Positions 1 through 6,775 of a stretch of 13,132 bases of DNA are shown here, in pieces; position 1 is the stretch's first letter; the number at the start of each line of letters is the position of its first letter. This DNA is from Actinomycetes bacterium (GTDB taxonomy: Bacteria; Actinomycetota; Actinomycetes; Mycobacteriales; Micromonosporaceae): contig JAEZGP010000232.1 of the NCBI GenBank assembly GCA_023437285.1, forward strand, positions 1 through 13,132. Direction: 5' to 3'. Both the position numbers and the translations under genes were made by a program. Below the pieces are notes generated by a model. It had not been told where the DNA came from and searched no databases. It was given only the letters and a program-made list of their open reading frames with translations.

Positions 1-429
1 GGGCTCGTAGTTGTGTATACGAGCCAGGGCGGCGCTCGCGCCGACGCGCAGCCCGAGCGCGCCCGCTGCGGCGGCGCGCACCCCGTCCCGGTCCCAGTCG
101 CGGCGCAGCGCGACAACCACCGGCGGAAGAAGCGTCTTCAGGTCGTGCTCCAGGCCGGCGTCACCCTGATGCGCGCTGATAGTGACCACACAGCCGCCGG
201 CGAGCAGCACGCCGAGCACGGCCCCGACGATCGCCGGGTCGTTGCGCAGGACCACGCCCACCGCGATGCCGGGGGTGTCGAGGGCGCGCAGGCGCCGTTC
301 GACGTCCACGGCGACGGTGGCCAAGCTGCGCCAGTCGTACCAGGTTCCGTGGTACTCGACCGCCGGGGCGTCGGGGTCGAGGGCCAGCACCGCCCGGATG
401 CGGTCGGCCAGGTCGCTCTGTTCGCTCAC
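1..429 (-). CDS. AMP-dependent acyl-CoA synthetase/ligase, N-terminal fragment (runs off left edge)
   Basis: The 143 residues in the window look like the N-terminal subdomain of an ANL-superfamily (AMP-forming) CoA ligase. Near residues 22-50 is the usual opening, where a substrate-pathway phrase (APAVEYHGTWYDW) leads into a helix. Near 55-80 comes a hydrophobic stretch ending in LLAGG, the place where these enzymes normally read 'AxLAAGAxxVPL'. The AMP-binding P-loop and catalytic lysine lie beyond the edge. The start is GTG at 429, with a GGAAGGA ribosome site four bases upstream. By family, such enzymes activate a carboxylic acid to its acyl-CoA in the cytoplasm, which would feed the beta-oxidation genes to the right. 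The segment after LLAGG (VTISAHQGDAGLEHDL) is divergent, so the exact substrate class and even the ligase call are moderate. It is divergent from the TetR gene and probably shares its control region. Confidence 0.6.
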   Translation of the reverse strand, partial: MSEQSDLADRIRAVLALDPDAPAVEYHGTWYDWRSLATVAVDVERRLRALDTPGIAVGVVLRNDPAIVGAVLGVLLAGGCVVTISAHQGDAGLEHDLKTLLPPVVVALRRDWDRDGVRAAAAGALGLRVGASAALARIHNYEP

Positions 430-475
430 CGCGTCCTTCCCTCGCCGGGGACCGGTGCCCCGCGTTCACCGGACA

Positions 476-500
476 AGTAGTTGCGTTAACTGCAAGTACT
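476..500. promoter_or_regulatory. Probable TetR operator: 25-bp imperfect inverted repeat
   Basis: The arms are AGTAGTTGC and GCAAGTACT, matching at 8 of 9 positions, around a 7-base spacer GTTAACT. The right arm overlaps a TACTAT -10-like hexamer at 497-502, so a bound dimer would block the rightward promoter. Size and place fit a TetR-family autoregulatory operator between a regulator and a divergent gene. That the neighbouring TetR binds here is inference. Confidence 0.6.
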
Positions 501-571
501 ATGTCAGCATGCCGGAAGGAAGGTCAACAAGGCCGCAGGGCTTGTCACACAACGAGTCCCGCGGATCGAAC

Positions 572-576
572 GGAGG
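572..576 (+). promoter_or_regulatory. Ribosome binding site deciding the tetR start
   Basis: GGAGG lies four bases before GTG 581, the start that gives a normal TetR N-terminus. The in-frame ATG at 509 has no such site, though it lies six bases after TACTAT and could be leaderless. Confidence 0.55.
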
Positions 577-580
577 CCAC

Positions 581-1204
581 GTGGACCTGCGACGCGTTCG
601 CGGGCAGCGCAACCGTCAGGCGCTCATCGACGCCGCCCTGGCCCTGTTCGAGCAGCAGGGCTTCGAGGAGACGACGACCGACCAGATCGCGGCGCGGGCC
701 GGCGTGGCGCCCCGAACGCTGTTTCATCACTTCCCCGACAAAGAGGAGATCCTCTTCGACCAGCAGTCCGAGCGACTCGAAGCGGCCATCAACGTCCTGC
801 GCACGATGCGGGACAAGTCGTTGGCCGAGTCGCTCACCGCGGTCGCGGGTGCGGTGGCCACGTCGATCCTCGACCAGGGCGAGGTGTTCCCCGCCCGGGC
901 CCGCATGTACGGAAAGGCCCCCGCGCTGCGCTCACGCATGCTCTCGATCAACGAGAAGTGGATCGACAAGGTGACCGACGAGGTGGCCGCCCGCTACGGC
1001 GTGGACGCGCGCACGGACCCGCGTCCGCGCATCGCCGCGTCCATTGTGAACAGCACCAACCGGGCCACGATCGAGGCCTGGCTCGCGCGCGGCTGCCAGG
1101 ACGACCTCACCGAAATGATCATGACCTCGGTGGAGCTGCTCCGGCCGACCCTCGACCGCGTCGAAGCCGAACTGATGGAAGGCCTGAACGCACATGGAAC
1201 CTGA
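581..1204 (+). CDS. TetR/AcrR-family transcriptional regulator
   Basis: A 207-residue protein of ordinary TetR length. Residues about 14-60 form the helix-turn-helix, with the signature phrases TTTDQIAARAGVAPRTLFHHF and DKEEILF. The rest is an all-helical ligand/dimer domain that I cannot place in a subfamily. GTG 581 was chosen because it has a GGAGG ribosome site and starts about 14 residues before the first helix. An in-frame ATG at 509 would add 24 residues of low-complexity sequence. The stop overlaps the next gene (SDR, ATG 1194) by 11 bases, so the two are cotranscribed and probably translationally coupled. TetR proteins of this kind are usually repressors released by an acyl-CoA or pathway ligand. 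Here it probably controls itself, the downstream SDR-crotonase-MFS genes and the divergent ligase through the repeat at 476-500. Confidence 0.9.
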   Translation: MDLRRVRGQRNRQALIDAALALFEQQGFEETTTDQIAARAGVAPRTLFHHFPDKEEILFDQQSERLEAAINVLRTMRDKSLAESLTAVAGAVATSILDQGEVFPARARMYGKAPALRSRMLSINEKWIDKVTDEVAARYGVDARTDPRPRIAASIVNSTNRATIEAWLARGCQDDLTEMIMTSVELLRPTLDRVEAELMEGLNAHGT

Positions 1205-1940
1205 CCGGCCGGCCGCGATCGTCACCGGAGGCGCGCGCAGCATCGGACGCACGATCGCGCTCGAGCTGATCAACCAGGGCTGGCGGGTCGGCGTCCTCGA
1301 CGTGAACCCCAAGGCCATCGCCTCCTCGCAGGCGCTGGCGGAGGCCGAAGCCGGACTGCTGGTCCCGCTGACGGCCTCGATCACCGACCGGTCGGCCGTC
1401 ACGTCCGCGCTCGAAGCGTTCAGCGCCACGGCCGGGCCGGTGCGTGCCCTGGTCAACAACGCGGGCATGACGCTGCCCGCGCGGTTTCTCGACCAGACCG
1501 ACGAGGACTGGGACCGCATCGTCGACGTCAACCTGAAGGGCACCTTCATCGTCTCGCAGGTCGCGGCGCGGTCCATGGTCGAGCAGGGCACCGGCGCCAT
1601 CGTCAACATCAGTTCCATCTCCGCGCACGGCGTGCGCACCGGACCGCCGGCCTACGCCGCGGCCAAGGCCGGCGTCGAGGGCCTGGGTCGGCTGATGGCC
1701 GTCCAGCTCGGTCCATTTGGCGTACGGGTCAACACCGTCGTCGTGGGCACCATCGGATCCCCCTGGCTCCTGTCCCGCAAAACCCCGGACGAGCTGGCCG
1801 AGATGGCCGCCAGCACCCTGACCGGCCGGATCGGCACGCCGGCCGACGTGGCCGGGGTGGTCGCCTTCCTCTGCTCCGACGCCGCCTCCCATGTCACCGG
1901 CCAGCTGCTGTCCGTCTCCGGCGGGCAGTGGGTCGCCTGA
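1194..1940 (+). CDS. Short-chain dehydrogenase/reductase (FabG-like, classical SDR)
   Basis: A 248-residue classical SDR, the usual length. The cofactor motif TGGARSIG is at residues 11-18, NNAG at 88-91, and the catalytic set is N113, S141, Y154 and K158 (YAAAK). Asp36 at the end of the second strand favours NAD(H) over NADP(H). The C-terminus (SGGQWVA) is typical. Family members oxidise or reduce alcohol/ketone groups, including 3-hydroxyacyl-CoA and alicyclic alcohols; the substrate cannot be read from the sequence. Its ATG lies inside the end of tetR, and the crotonase follows 48 bases later. This places it in the TetR-led operon, as a second dehydrogenase beside the MFE-2-like SDR at 7284-8240. 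Confidence 0.9.
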   Translation: MEPDRPAAIVTGGARSIGRTIALELINQGWRVGVLDVNPKAIASSQALAEAEAGLLVPLTASITDRSAVTSALEAFSATAGPVRALVNNAGMTLPARFLDQTDEDWDRIVDVNLKGTFIVSQVAARSMVEQGTGAIVNISSISAHGVRTGPPAYAAAKAGVEGLGRLMAVQLGPFGVRVNTVVVGTIGSPWLLSRKTPDELAEMAASTLTGRIGTPADVAGVVAFLCSDAASHVTGQLLSVSGGQWVA

Positions 1941-1975
1941 GACGAACGCGAGACCTCACCGCTCACCGATCGCCC

Positions 1976-1983
1976 GAAAGGAG
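1976..1983 (+). promoter_or_regulatory. Ribosome binding site of the crotonase gene
   Basis: GAAAGGAG sits five bases before ATG 1989. It is among the strongest ribosome sites in the window and fixes the start. The rest of the 48-base gap between SDR and crotonase shows no hairpin or promoter that I recognise. Confidence 0.7.
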
Positions 1984-1988
1984 TCCCG

Positions 1989-2795
1989 ATGGCTGTCACC
2001 GTCGACGACCTCAACCCGACCGGAACAACCGAGCTGGAACGCATCCTGTTCGACGTCACCGACCACGTCGCGACGATCACCCTGAACCGCCCGGAGCGCC
2101 TCAACGCCACCGACGACACCGCCCGCACCGAACTCGGCGTGGCCTGGGCCCGGATCCGGCAGGACGAGAACATCCGCGTCGCCATCATCACCGGGGCCGG
2201 CGATCGCGCCTTCTGCGCCGGCCAGGACATCCGCGCCACATCCGAGAAGGGCATCCGTAACAAGGTCCCCGGGTCGCGGCTGCATCACCAGGTCTGGAAA
2301 CCGGTCATCTGCGCGCTGAACGGGATGGTCGTCGGCGGCGGGCTGCACCAGGTCGCGGACTCCGATCTCATCATCGCCGCCGAGCACGCGGAGCTCATCG
2401 ACACGCATCTCATGGTCGGCAACGTGTTCGCCATGGAGCCCACGGTGCTGCTGCGCCGCATGCCGGTCTCGATGGTCATGCAGCTGGCCCTGATGACCAA
2501 GGACGGGCGGATCAGCGCGCAGCGGGCGTACCAGATCGGTCTCGTCAACGAGGTGGTGCCGGCCGACCGCCTGCAGTCCCGGGCCCGCGAGATCGCCCTG
2601 CAGATCGCCAAGCTCTCGCCGGGCACGACCCAGGCCTCGATCCGGGCCATGTGGACCAGCCTCGACGTCGGTCTGGCCGCCTCGCACGACGTCGCCTACC
2701 GGTACGTCCTGCAGCACCAGTTGCAGCACCCCGACTACCACGAGGGAATGCGGGCCTTCGCCGAGAAACGCGAGCCCCGCTGGGCCGCGTCATGA
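1989..2795 (+). CDS. Enoyl-CoA hydratase/isomerase-family protein (crotonase fold) lacking both canonical catalytic glutamates
   Basis: A 268-residue crotonase-superfamily protein. The CoA-binding/oxyanion elements are present: AFCAGQDI at residues 74-81 and NGMVVGGG at 111-118. By eye alignment, the two glutamates used by rat-type enoyl-CoA hydratase (Glu144, Glu164) fall at His120 (GGGLHQVAD) and His140 (LIDTHLMVG). It is therefore probably not a standard hydratase; other crotonase chemistries are isomerisation, hydrolysis, C-C cleavage or dehalogenation. A 'D-x-H' at the second position occurs, as far as I recall, in a set of actinobacterial crotonases of unknown role. It lies in the TetR-led operon, 48 bases after the SDR and 12 bases before the MFS gene. 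The crotonase fold is secure; the activity is unknown. Confidence 0.85.
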   Translation: MAVTVDDLNPTGTTELERILFDVTDHVATITLNRPERLNATDDTARTELGVAWARIRQDENIRVAIITGAGDRAFCAGQDIRATSEKGIRNKVPGSRLHHQVWKPVICALNGMVVGGGLHQVADSDLIIAAEHAELIDTHLMVGNVFAMEPTVLLRRMPVSMVMQLALMTKDGRISAQRAYQIGLVNEVVPADRLQSRAREIALQIAKLSPGTTQASIRAMWTSLDVGLAASHDVAYRYVLQHQLQHPDYHEGMRAFAEKREPRWAAS

Positions 2796-2807
2796 CGACG
2801 CGCCTTG

Positions 2808-4052
2808 ATGGTGGATGAGCCACTGCCGACCCGGACCGTCGGTCGGCTGCTCACCGACCGGACCTTCGGCGCGCTGTTCTGGGGCAAGCTGCTCACGTCG
2901 TTCGGCGTTTTTATCCACAGCATCGTCGCGGCGGTCGTGGTCTTCGAGGCGACGGGGTCGGCGGCGGCCGTCGCCCTGGTGACGGTCGCGCAGTTCGGCC
3001 CCCAACTGGCCCTCACCCCGCTGACGGGCCGATGGGCCGACACCGGCTCGCCCACCTTCCAGATCCTGCTCGGGCGGATCTGCTGCGTGGTCGGCTCCGC
3101 CTCCGTGGCGGTGTGGCTGCTGCTGGACGACCAGCTGCGGGGGTGGGCGGTAACCGTCCCCGTCCTGGTGGGATCGCTGCTGGTCGGCATCGGCTTCTCG
3201 ATCGGCGGGCCGGCGATGCAGTCGGTCGTGCCGGCGATCGTCACCCCGGAGGAGCTGCCGCGGGCGATGACCCTCAACACGCTGCCGATGATGGTCGCCC
3301 GCATCGCCGGACCGGCCGTCGGCGCGCTGGTGGCGACCCGGATCGGACCGGCCCCCGCCTTCGCGGCCAGCGCGGCCACCCACGCGGTGTTCGCGCTGTT
3401 CGTGCTGGCGGCCCGTTTCCCGCCGCCCGAGGCGCCGCCGCCGCGCGCCGACCGGCGGGTCTGGGCCGCCGTACGGCACCTGCGCAACGACCGCGTGCTC
3501 GGCCTGGCCCTGCTGGCGGTCACCATCGTCGGCTTCGGGTCGGACCCGTCCATCACCCTGGCCCCGGCCTTGTCGAGCCTGCTCACCGGGGACGTCGCGC
3601 TGGTCGGACCCCTCACCTTCGCCTTCGGGTGCGGGGCCGCGGCCGGCCTGCTGGTCCTTCTCCTGGCGCTGCGCTGGCTTGAACAGCGCACCCTGTCGCT
3701 GGCCGGTCTGGTGCTGCTCGCGGCCGGGTTGGCCGGGGCCGGACTGGCCCGGCACGACCTGGTCGCGGTGGTCGCCTTCGTCGTCGCCGGCTGCGGCTTC
3801 GGGGTCGGGATGGCATCACTGAGCACCCACATCCAGCAACGGGCGCCGGTGCACCTGCGCGGGCGGGTGATGGCACTGTGGATGGTCGGCTTCGTTGGTT
3901 CGCGACCGCTGGCGAGCGTCTCCCTCGGGCTCGTCACCGATGCCTGGTCCGTCCGGGCGGGCCTCATCATCGCGGGCGTACTGGTGGGTGGCGCCGCGAT
4001 CGCCTTCGCCGCCGGTACCCGGCACGAGTCGGACGTGGGGCTGCCGGGCTGA
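2808..4052 (+). CDS. Major facilitator superfamily transporter (MFS_3 / DHA3-like exporter)
   Basis: A 414-residue integral membrane protein, a normal MFS length, with about ten to twelve hydrophobic helices. The loop between helices 2 and 3 carries the motif-A-like LTGRWADTG near residues 72-80. A central cytoplasmic loop rich in proline and arginine lies near 204-220. RGRVMALWMVGFVGSRPL at 351-368 is characteristic of the MFS_3 group that includes EntS-type exporters. ATG 2808 was chosen. TTG 2805 immediately before it is a poorer candidate, and neither has a clear ribosome site, so expression may depend on translation of the crotonase ending 12 bases upstream. It probably exports or imports a pathway compound across the cell membrane; the direction and substrate are inferred only. 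It converges on the crotonase at 4058 with only five bases between stops. Confidence 0.88.
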   Translation: MVDEPLPTRTVGRLLTDRTFGALFWGKLLTSFGVFIHSIVAAVVVFEATGSAAAVALVTVAQFGPQLALTPLTGRWADTGSPTFQILLGRICCVVGSASVAVWLLLDDQLRGWAVTVPVLVGSLLVGIGFSIGGPAMQSVVPAIVTPEELPRAMTLNTLPMMVARIAGPAVGALVATRIGPAPAFAASAATHAVFALFVLAARFPPPEAPPPRADRRVWAAVRHLRNDRVLGLALLAVTIVGFGSDPSITLAPALSSLLTGDVALVGPLTFAFGCGAAAGLLVLLLALRWLEQRTLSLAGLVLLAAGLAGAGLARHDLVAVVAFVVAGCGFGVGMASLSTHIQQRAPVHLRGRVMALWMVGFVGSRPLASVSLGLVTDAWSVRAGLIIAGVLVGGAAIAFAAGTRHESDVGLPG

Positions 4053-4057
4053 GCCCG

Positions 4058-4840
4058 CTACCCGGCCGTGTCCGGACGACGCTCGGTGACGCGGGCCAGG
4101 GTCGCCGCCCGCAGCTGCGCCCGCAGCGGGTCGGCCAGCGCCTCGGCCTGCAGGCGGTCCTCCCGGTCGAGCTGCTCGGCCAGGCTCGCTGAGGCGGCGG
4201 CCCGGAACAGGGCGCGGGTTACCCGTACCGCGGTGGGTGTGGTCGTGGCCAGGCTCTGGGCGAGCGCGACCGCCTCGGGCACGAGGGCGTCCGGCTCGAC
4301 GACCGCGCGCACCAGTCCCTCGGCGAGCGCCCGGTCGGCTGACCATCGTTCGCCGCGCAGCGCCCACACGAGAGCCCGCTCGTAGCCCAGAATGCGCGGC
4401 AGGTGGTAGGACGCTCCCATGTCCGGTGCCACGCCGATCTGGGCGAAGGCGGGGACGAACTTCGCCGTCGTGGCGGCGATGCGCACGTCCGCCGCGCAGG
4501 CCAGTCCCAGGCCGGCGCCGGCCGCGGCTCCGTTGACGGCGGCGACCAGCGGCTTTCCCAGCGCGTCGAGACGCAGCAGCATCGGGTTGTAGCAGCGCCG
4601 CAGCACGGTGGCGGGCGGCACGGTCATCTCGTCCGGGTCCGGCGCGAGATCCGCGCCGGCGCAGAAGCCGCGACCGGCGCCGGTGAGCACCATGGCCCGC
4701 ACGGCCGGATCGGCCGCCTCGTCCCATGCCGCGTCCAGCTGCTGGACCATCAGCGGCGACAGCGCGTTGAGCCGATCGGGCCGGTCGAGGGTGACGACAA
4801 GGACCGCGCCGTGCCGCTCGGTGCGCACCCGGGCGGTCAC
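4058..4840 (-). CDS. Enoyl-CoA hydratase/isomerase-family protein, PaaG-like isomerase
   Basis: A 260-residue crotonase. The oxyanion elements are GFCAGADL (residues 58-65) and NGAAAGAG (103-110). Like PaaG, it lacks the two hydratase glutamates: positions equivalent to 144 and 164 are Gly (AGLGLA) and Phe (PAFAQIG). It keeps an Asp at 140 in VAPDMG, matching the essential Asp of PaaG-type isomerases (PDxGG). A double-bond or ring-expanding isomerisation of an unsaturated acyl-CoA is therefore more likely than hydration. GTG 4840 overlaps the thiolase stop in a GTGA, so it is the last gene of the six-gene minus-strand operon. No paaABCE epoxidase genes are present, so it should not be named paaG. 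Confidence 0.85.
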   Translation of the reverse strand: MTARVRTERHGAVLVVTLDRPDRLNALSPLMVQQLDAAWDEAADPAVRAMVLTGAGRGFCAGADLAPDPDEMTVPPATVLRRCYNPMLLRLDALGKPLVAAVNGAAAGAGLGLACAADVRIAATTAKFVPAFAQIGVAPDMGASYHLPRILGYERALVWALRGERWSADRALAEGLVRAVVEPDALVPEAVALAQSLATTTPTAVRVTRALFRAAASASLAEQLDREDRLQAEALADPLRAQLRAATLARVTERRPDTAG

Positions 4841-6003
4841 AGGGTGCCCCGGCTGCCGAGGATCGCCGTCGCCTGGCTGGACAGCTGACCGCCGTTGCCA
4901 TGGGCGAGCGCGACCTCCACCCCTGGAACCTGCCGGTCGCCGGCCTCCCCGCGCAGCTGCCGCACCGACTCGATGATCGTGAAGATGCCGTACATGCCCG
5001 GGTGGCAGTAGCTCAGTCCCCCGCCGTTGGTGTTGACCGGGTACGCGCCGCCGGGTGCGATCCGGCCCCCCGAGACGAAGGCACCGCCCTCGCCCTTGGC
5101 GCAGAAGCCGAGGTCTTCGACGAACAGGATCGGATTGATGGTGAAGGCGTCGTAGAGCTGCAGGACGTCCACATCGGACGGACCGAGGCCGGCCATCCGG
5201 AACGCCCGCTCGCCCGACTCCCGGGCCGCGGTAACCGTGAGGTCGGGCATCTGCGAGATCCATTTGTGCCAGTGGGCTTCGGCCGCACCGAGCACGTACG
5301 CCGCAGGCTTGGGGGCGTCGGCGGCGCGATCGGCCCGGACCATGACAGCCGCCCCTCCGCCGTCGGTCACCAGGCAGCAGTCGAGGGCGCCGAAGGGCGC
5401 GGAGATGACCGGACTGGCCAGCACGTCCTCGACCGTGATCGGGGTCCGCCGGTACGCCTTGGGGTTGAGCATCGCCCATTGCCGGGCGGCCACGGCAACC
5501 TCGGCCAGTTGTTCGCGCGTCGTGCCGTACTGGTGCATGTGGCGGCGGGCGGCGAGCGCGTACCCGGTCACGGGGCTGCGCGGCCGGAACTCGCTCTCGT
5601 AGTCGGGTTGGTCGGCCGGGCGTCCGCCGTACAGCCGGCCCGCCTTGGCGTCGGTGCGGGCCGTACTGCCGTAGGTGATGAGCGCGACGTCGCAGGCGCC
5701 CACGGTGAGCGCGATGGCGGCGTGCAGCAGCATGGAGACGAACGCGCTGCCGCCGGTCATGGTGCTGTCCGTGAAGCGCGGCCGGATGCCCAGGTACTCG
5801 CCGACGTCAACGGTGTGCAGCAGCTTGCCGTTGACCACGCTGAACAACCCGTCCACGTCGCGGGTGCCCAACCCGGCGTCGTCGAGGGCCCGCACCGCCG
5901 CCTGGGCGGCGAGGTCGATCGCGGTGATCCCGGGGGCGACCTGGCCGAGATCGGACTCGGCGACGCCGACGACCGCCGTCGAACCGCGTAGCGACACCGT
6001 CAT
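4837..6003 (-). CDS. Thiolase-fold protein, nonspecific lipid-transfer (SCP-x/Ltp) type
   Basis: A 388-residue protein of the SCP-x/Ltp thiolase class. It opens with STAVVGVAESDLG and contains LQLYDAFTINPILFVEDLGF at residues 281-300 and NTNGGGLSYCHPG at 325-336, both standard for this class. The usual N-terminal nucleophile cysteine is not seen: the segment at 80-87 reads STMTGGSA. Cys333-His334 near the C-terminus could form part of the active site. Related proteins either cleave 3-ketoacyl-CoA thiolytically or, like mycobacterial Ltp2, act as retro-aldolases on 3-hydroxyacyl-CoA together with a DUF35 partner. The DUF35 gene directly upstream overlaps it by ATGA, strongly suggesting a complex. 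It would carry out the chain-shortening step of the pathway. Thiolase versus aldolase chemistry is open. Confidence 0.87.
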   Translation of the reverse strand: MTVSLRGSTAVVGVAESDLGQVAPGITAIDLAAQAAVRALDDAGLGTRDVDGLFSVVNGKLLHTVDVGEYLGIRPRFTDSTMTGGSAFVSMLLHAAIALTVGACDVALITYGSTARTDAKAGRLYGGRPADQPDYESEFRPRSPVTGYALAARRHMHQYGTTREQLAEVAVAARQWAMLNPKAYRRTPITVEDVLASPVISAPFGALDCCLVTDGGGAAVMVRADRAADAPKPAAYVLGAAEAHWHKWISQMPDLTVTAARESGERAFRMAGLGPSDVDVLQLYDAFTINPILFVEDLGFCAKGEGGAFVSGGRIAPGGAYPVNTNGGGLSYCHPGMYGIFTIIESVRQLRGEAGDRQVPGVEVALAHGNGGQLSSQATAILGSRGTL

Positions 6004-6374
6004 CGCCCGCTCCCGCCGACGAAGGTGGGACGGGGCGGGTCGCCGTCCTCGACGACGAGCGTGACCCGCGACCCGATCTCGACATCGGCGGCGGCCACGC
6101 CGGTGACGGTGGACATCATGCGGAAGCCTTCGTCGAGGTCGATCAGGCACACGGCGTACGGCTCGCCGTCCCTGGCCGCGACGGCCGTCGTGCTGTAGAC
6201 CTCGCCCAGGCCCGCGCTCTGTTCGGTGCTGAGGTCCGCGCCGCCACACGACGGGCACACGACGCGGGGCGGAAAGACGGCGGCCGCGCACGCGTCGCAC
6301 CGCTGGAACAGCAGTACGCCCCGGGCCAGCCCGTCCCGGTAGGCCACGTGGGGCGAGGTCACGAGGTCGCGCAT
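6000..6374 (-). CDS. DUF35 / OB-fold zinc-ribbon protein, thiolase partner
   Basis: A 124-residue protein with a rubredoxin-like zinc ribbon, CDAC at residues 26-29 and CPSC at 40-43, followed by an OB-fold in which VYSTTAVAA (59-67) is typical of DUF35. In characterised systems DUF35 domains bind acyl-CoA and form obligate complexes with Ltp-type thiolases. In mycobacterial sterol catabolism the domain is fused to the ChsH2 hydratase and activates the aldolase Ltp2; here it is a free-standing gene. ATG 6374 lies inside the end of the MaoC gene (16-base overlap), and its stop overlaps the thiolase ATG as ATGA. This supports equal production of the two. The family is clear and the partnership is inferred from gene order. 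Confidence 0.9.
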   Translation of the reverse strand: MRDLVTSPHVAYRDGLARGVLLFQRCDACAAAVFPPRVVCPSCGGADLSTEQSAGLGEVYSTTAVAARDGEPYAVCLIDLDEGFRMMSTVTGVAAADVEIGSRVTLVVEDGDPPRPTFVGGSGR

Positions 6375-6775
6375 CGGGTCCTCGCGTATCCCGTGAACAC
6401 CGGTTCCCCGGTCGCGTTGCGGACCACGACGTCGAGTTCGGCGATCCCGCCGTCGGTGTCCGCCGCGGTGACCGTGGCCGTGACGGTGAGCGTGTCACCG
6501 GGCCAGACCTGGGAGCGGAAGCGCCCGCCGAAGGCCAGCAACGCGTCGACACCGACCAGGTCGGTGAGCATGCGGCCGGCCATGCCCATGGTGAGCATGC
6601 CGTGGGCGAACACCGTGCGGTACCCGGCGACCTGCGTCGCGTAGACCTCGTCCGTGTGCAGCGGGTTGTAGTCACCCGACGCGCCGGCGTACATGACGAG
6701 CTGGGTCCGGGTGAGGTCCTCGACGACCACCGCCGAGAACTCCTGCCCGACGCGCAGATCGGCCGCGTTGAGCAT
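6359..6775 (-). CDS. MaoC-family (R)-specific enoyl-CoA hydratase
   Basis: A 138-residue hot-dog-fold protein with the hydratase-2 motif: YAGASGDYNPLHTDEVYA, residues 29-46, with catalytic Asp35 and His40. HGMLTMGMAGRML at 58-70 and VWPGDTLTV at 90-98 are also usual for MaoC. It would add water to a trans-2-enoyl-CoA to give the (R)-3-hydroxyacyl-CoA. That matches the MFE-2-type SDR encoded two genes upstream. ATG 6775 overlaps the preceding stop in TGATG; a GTG three bases earlier is possible. The gene immediately upstream is a MaoC-N-like protein without the His, so the active enzyme is probably a heteromer resembling ChsH1-ChsH2. Confidence 0.9.
   Translation of the reverse strand: MLNAADLRVGQEFSAVVVEDLTRTQLVMYAGASGDYNPLHTDEVYATQVAGYRTVFAHGMLTMGMAGRMLTDLVGVDALLAFGGRFRSQVWPGDTLTVTATVTAADTDGGIAELDVVVRNATGEPVFTGYARTRCATS

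Larger units (their letters stand above)
430..580. promoter_or_regulatory. Divergent intergenic region between acyl-CoA ligase and tetR
   Basis: This 151-bp gap carries no convincing gene. It is visibly more AT-rich around 473-505 than its surroundings. It holds the ligase ribosome site (434-440 on the minus strand), the inverted repeat at 476-500, a TACTAT -10-like hexamer at 497-502 reading rightward, and the GGAGG ribosome site of tetR at 572-576. No clear -35 was recognised for either direction. Confidence 0.6.

Noticed and set aside
13..480. Plus-strand open frame at the left edge
   Set aside because: It has no family features and lies opposite a minus-strand frame that resembles a CoA ligase and has a ribosome site before its GTG.
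476..500. KstR or KstR2 sterol-regulator site
   Set aside because: The repeat contains GTTAAC and CAAG-like pieces, but it does not match the KstR (TNNAACNNGTTNNA) or KstR2 (ANCAAGNNCTTGNT) consensus in order and spacing. A local TetR operator is the simpler reading.
2735..3970. Long minus-strand open frames (411 and 321 codons) opposite the MFS gene
   Set aside because: The translations are low-complexity Arg/Ala/Thr or Gln/Gly/Arg strings without motifs, while the plus strand encodes an obvious membrane transporter.
4053..4057. Bidirectional terminator between the convergent MFS and crotonase genes (and likewise at 10688-10698)
   Set aside because: Only 5 and 11 bases separate the stops, and no hairpin with a T-run is visible at either junction.
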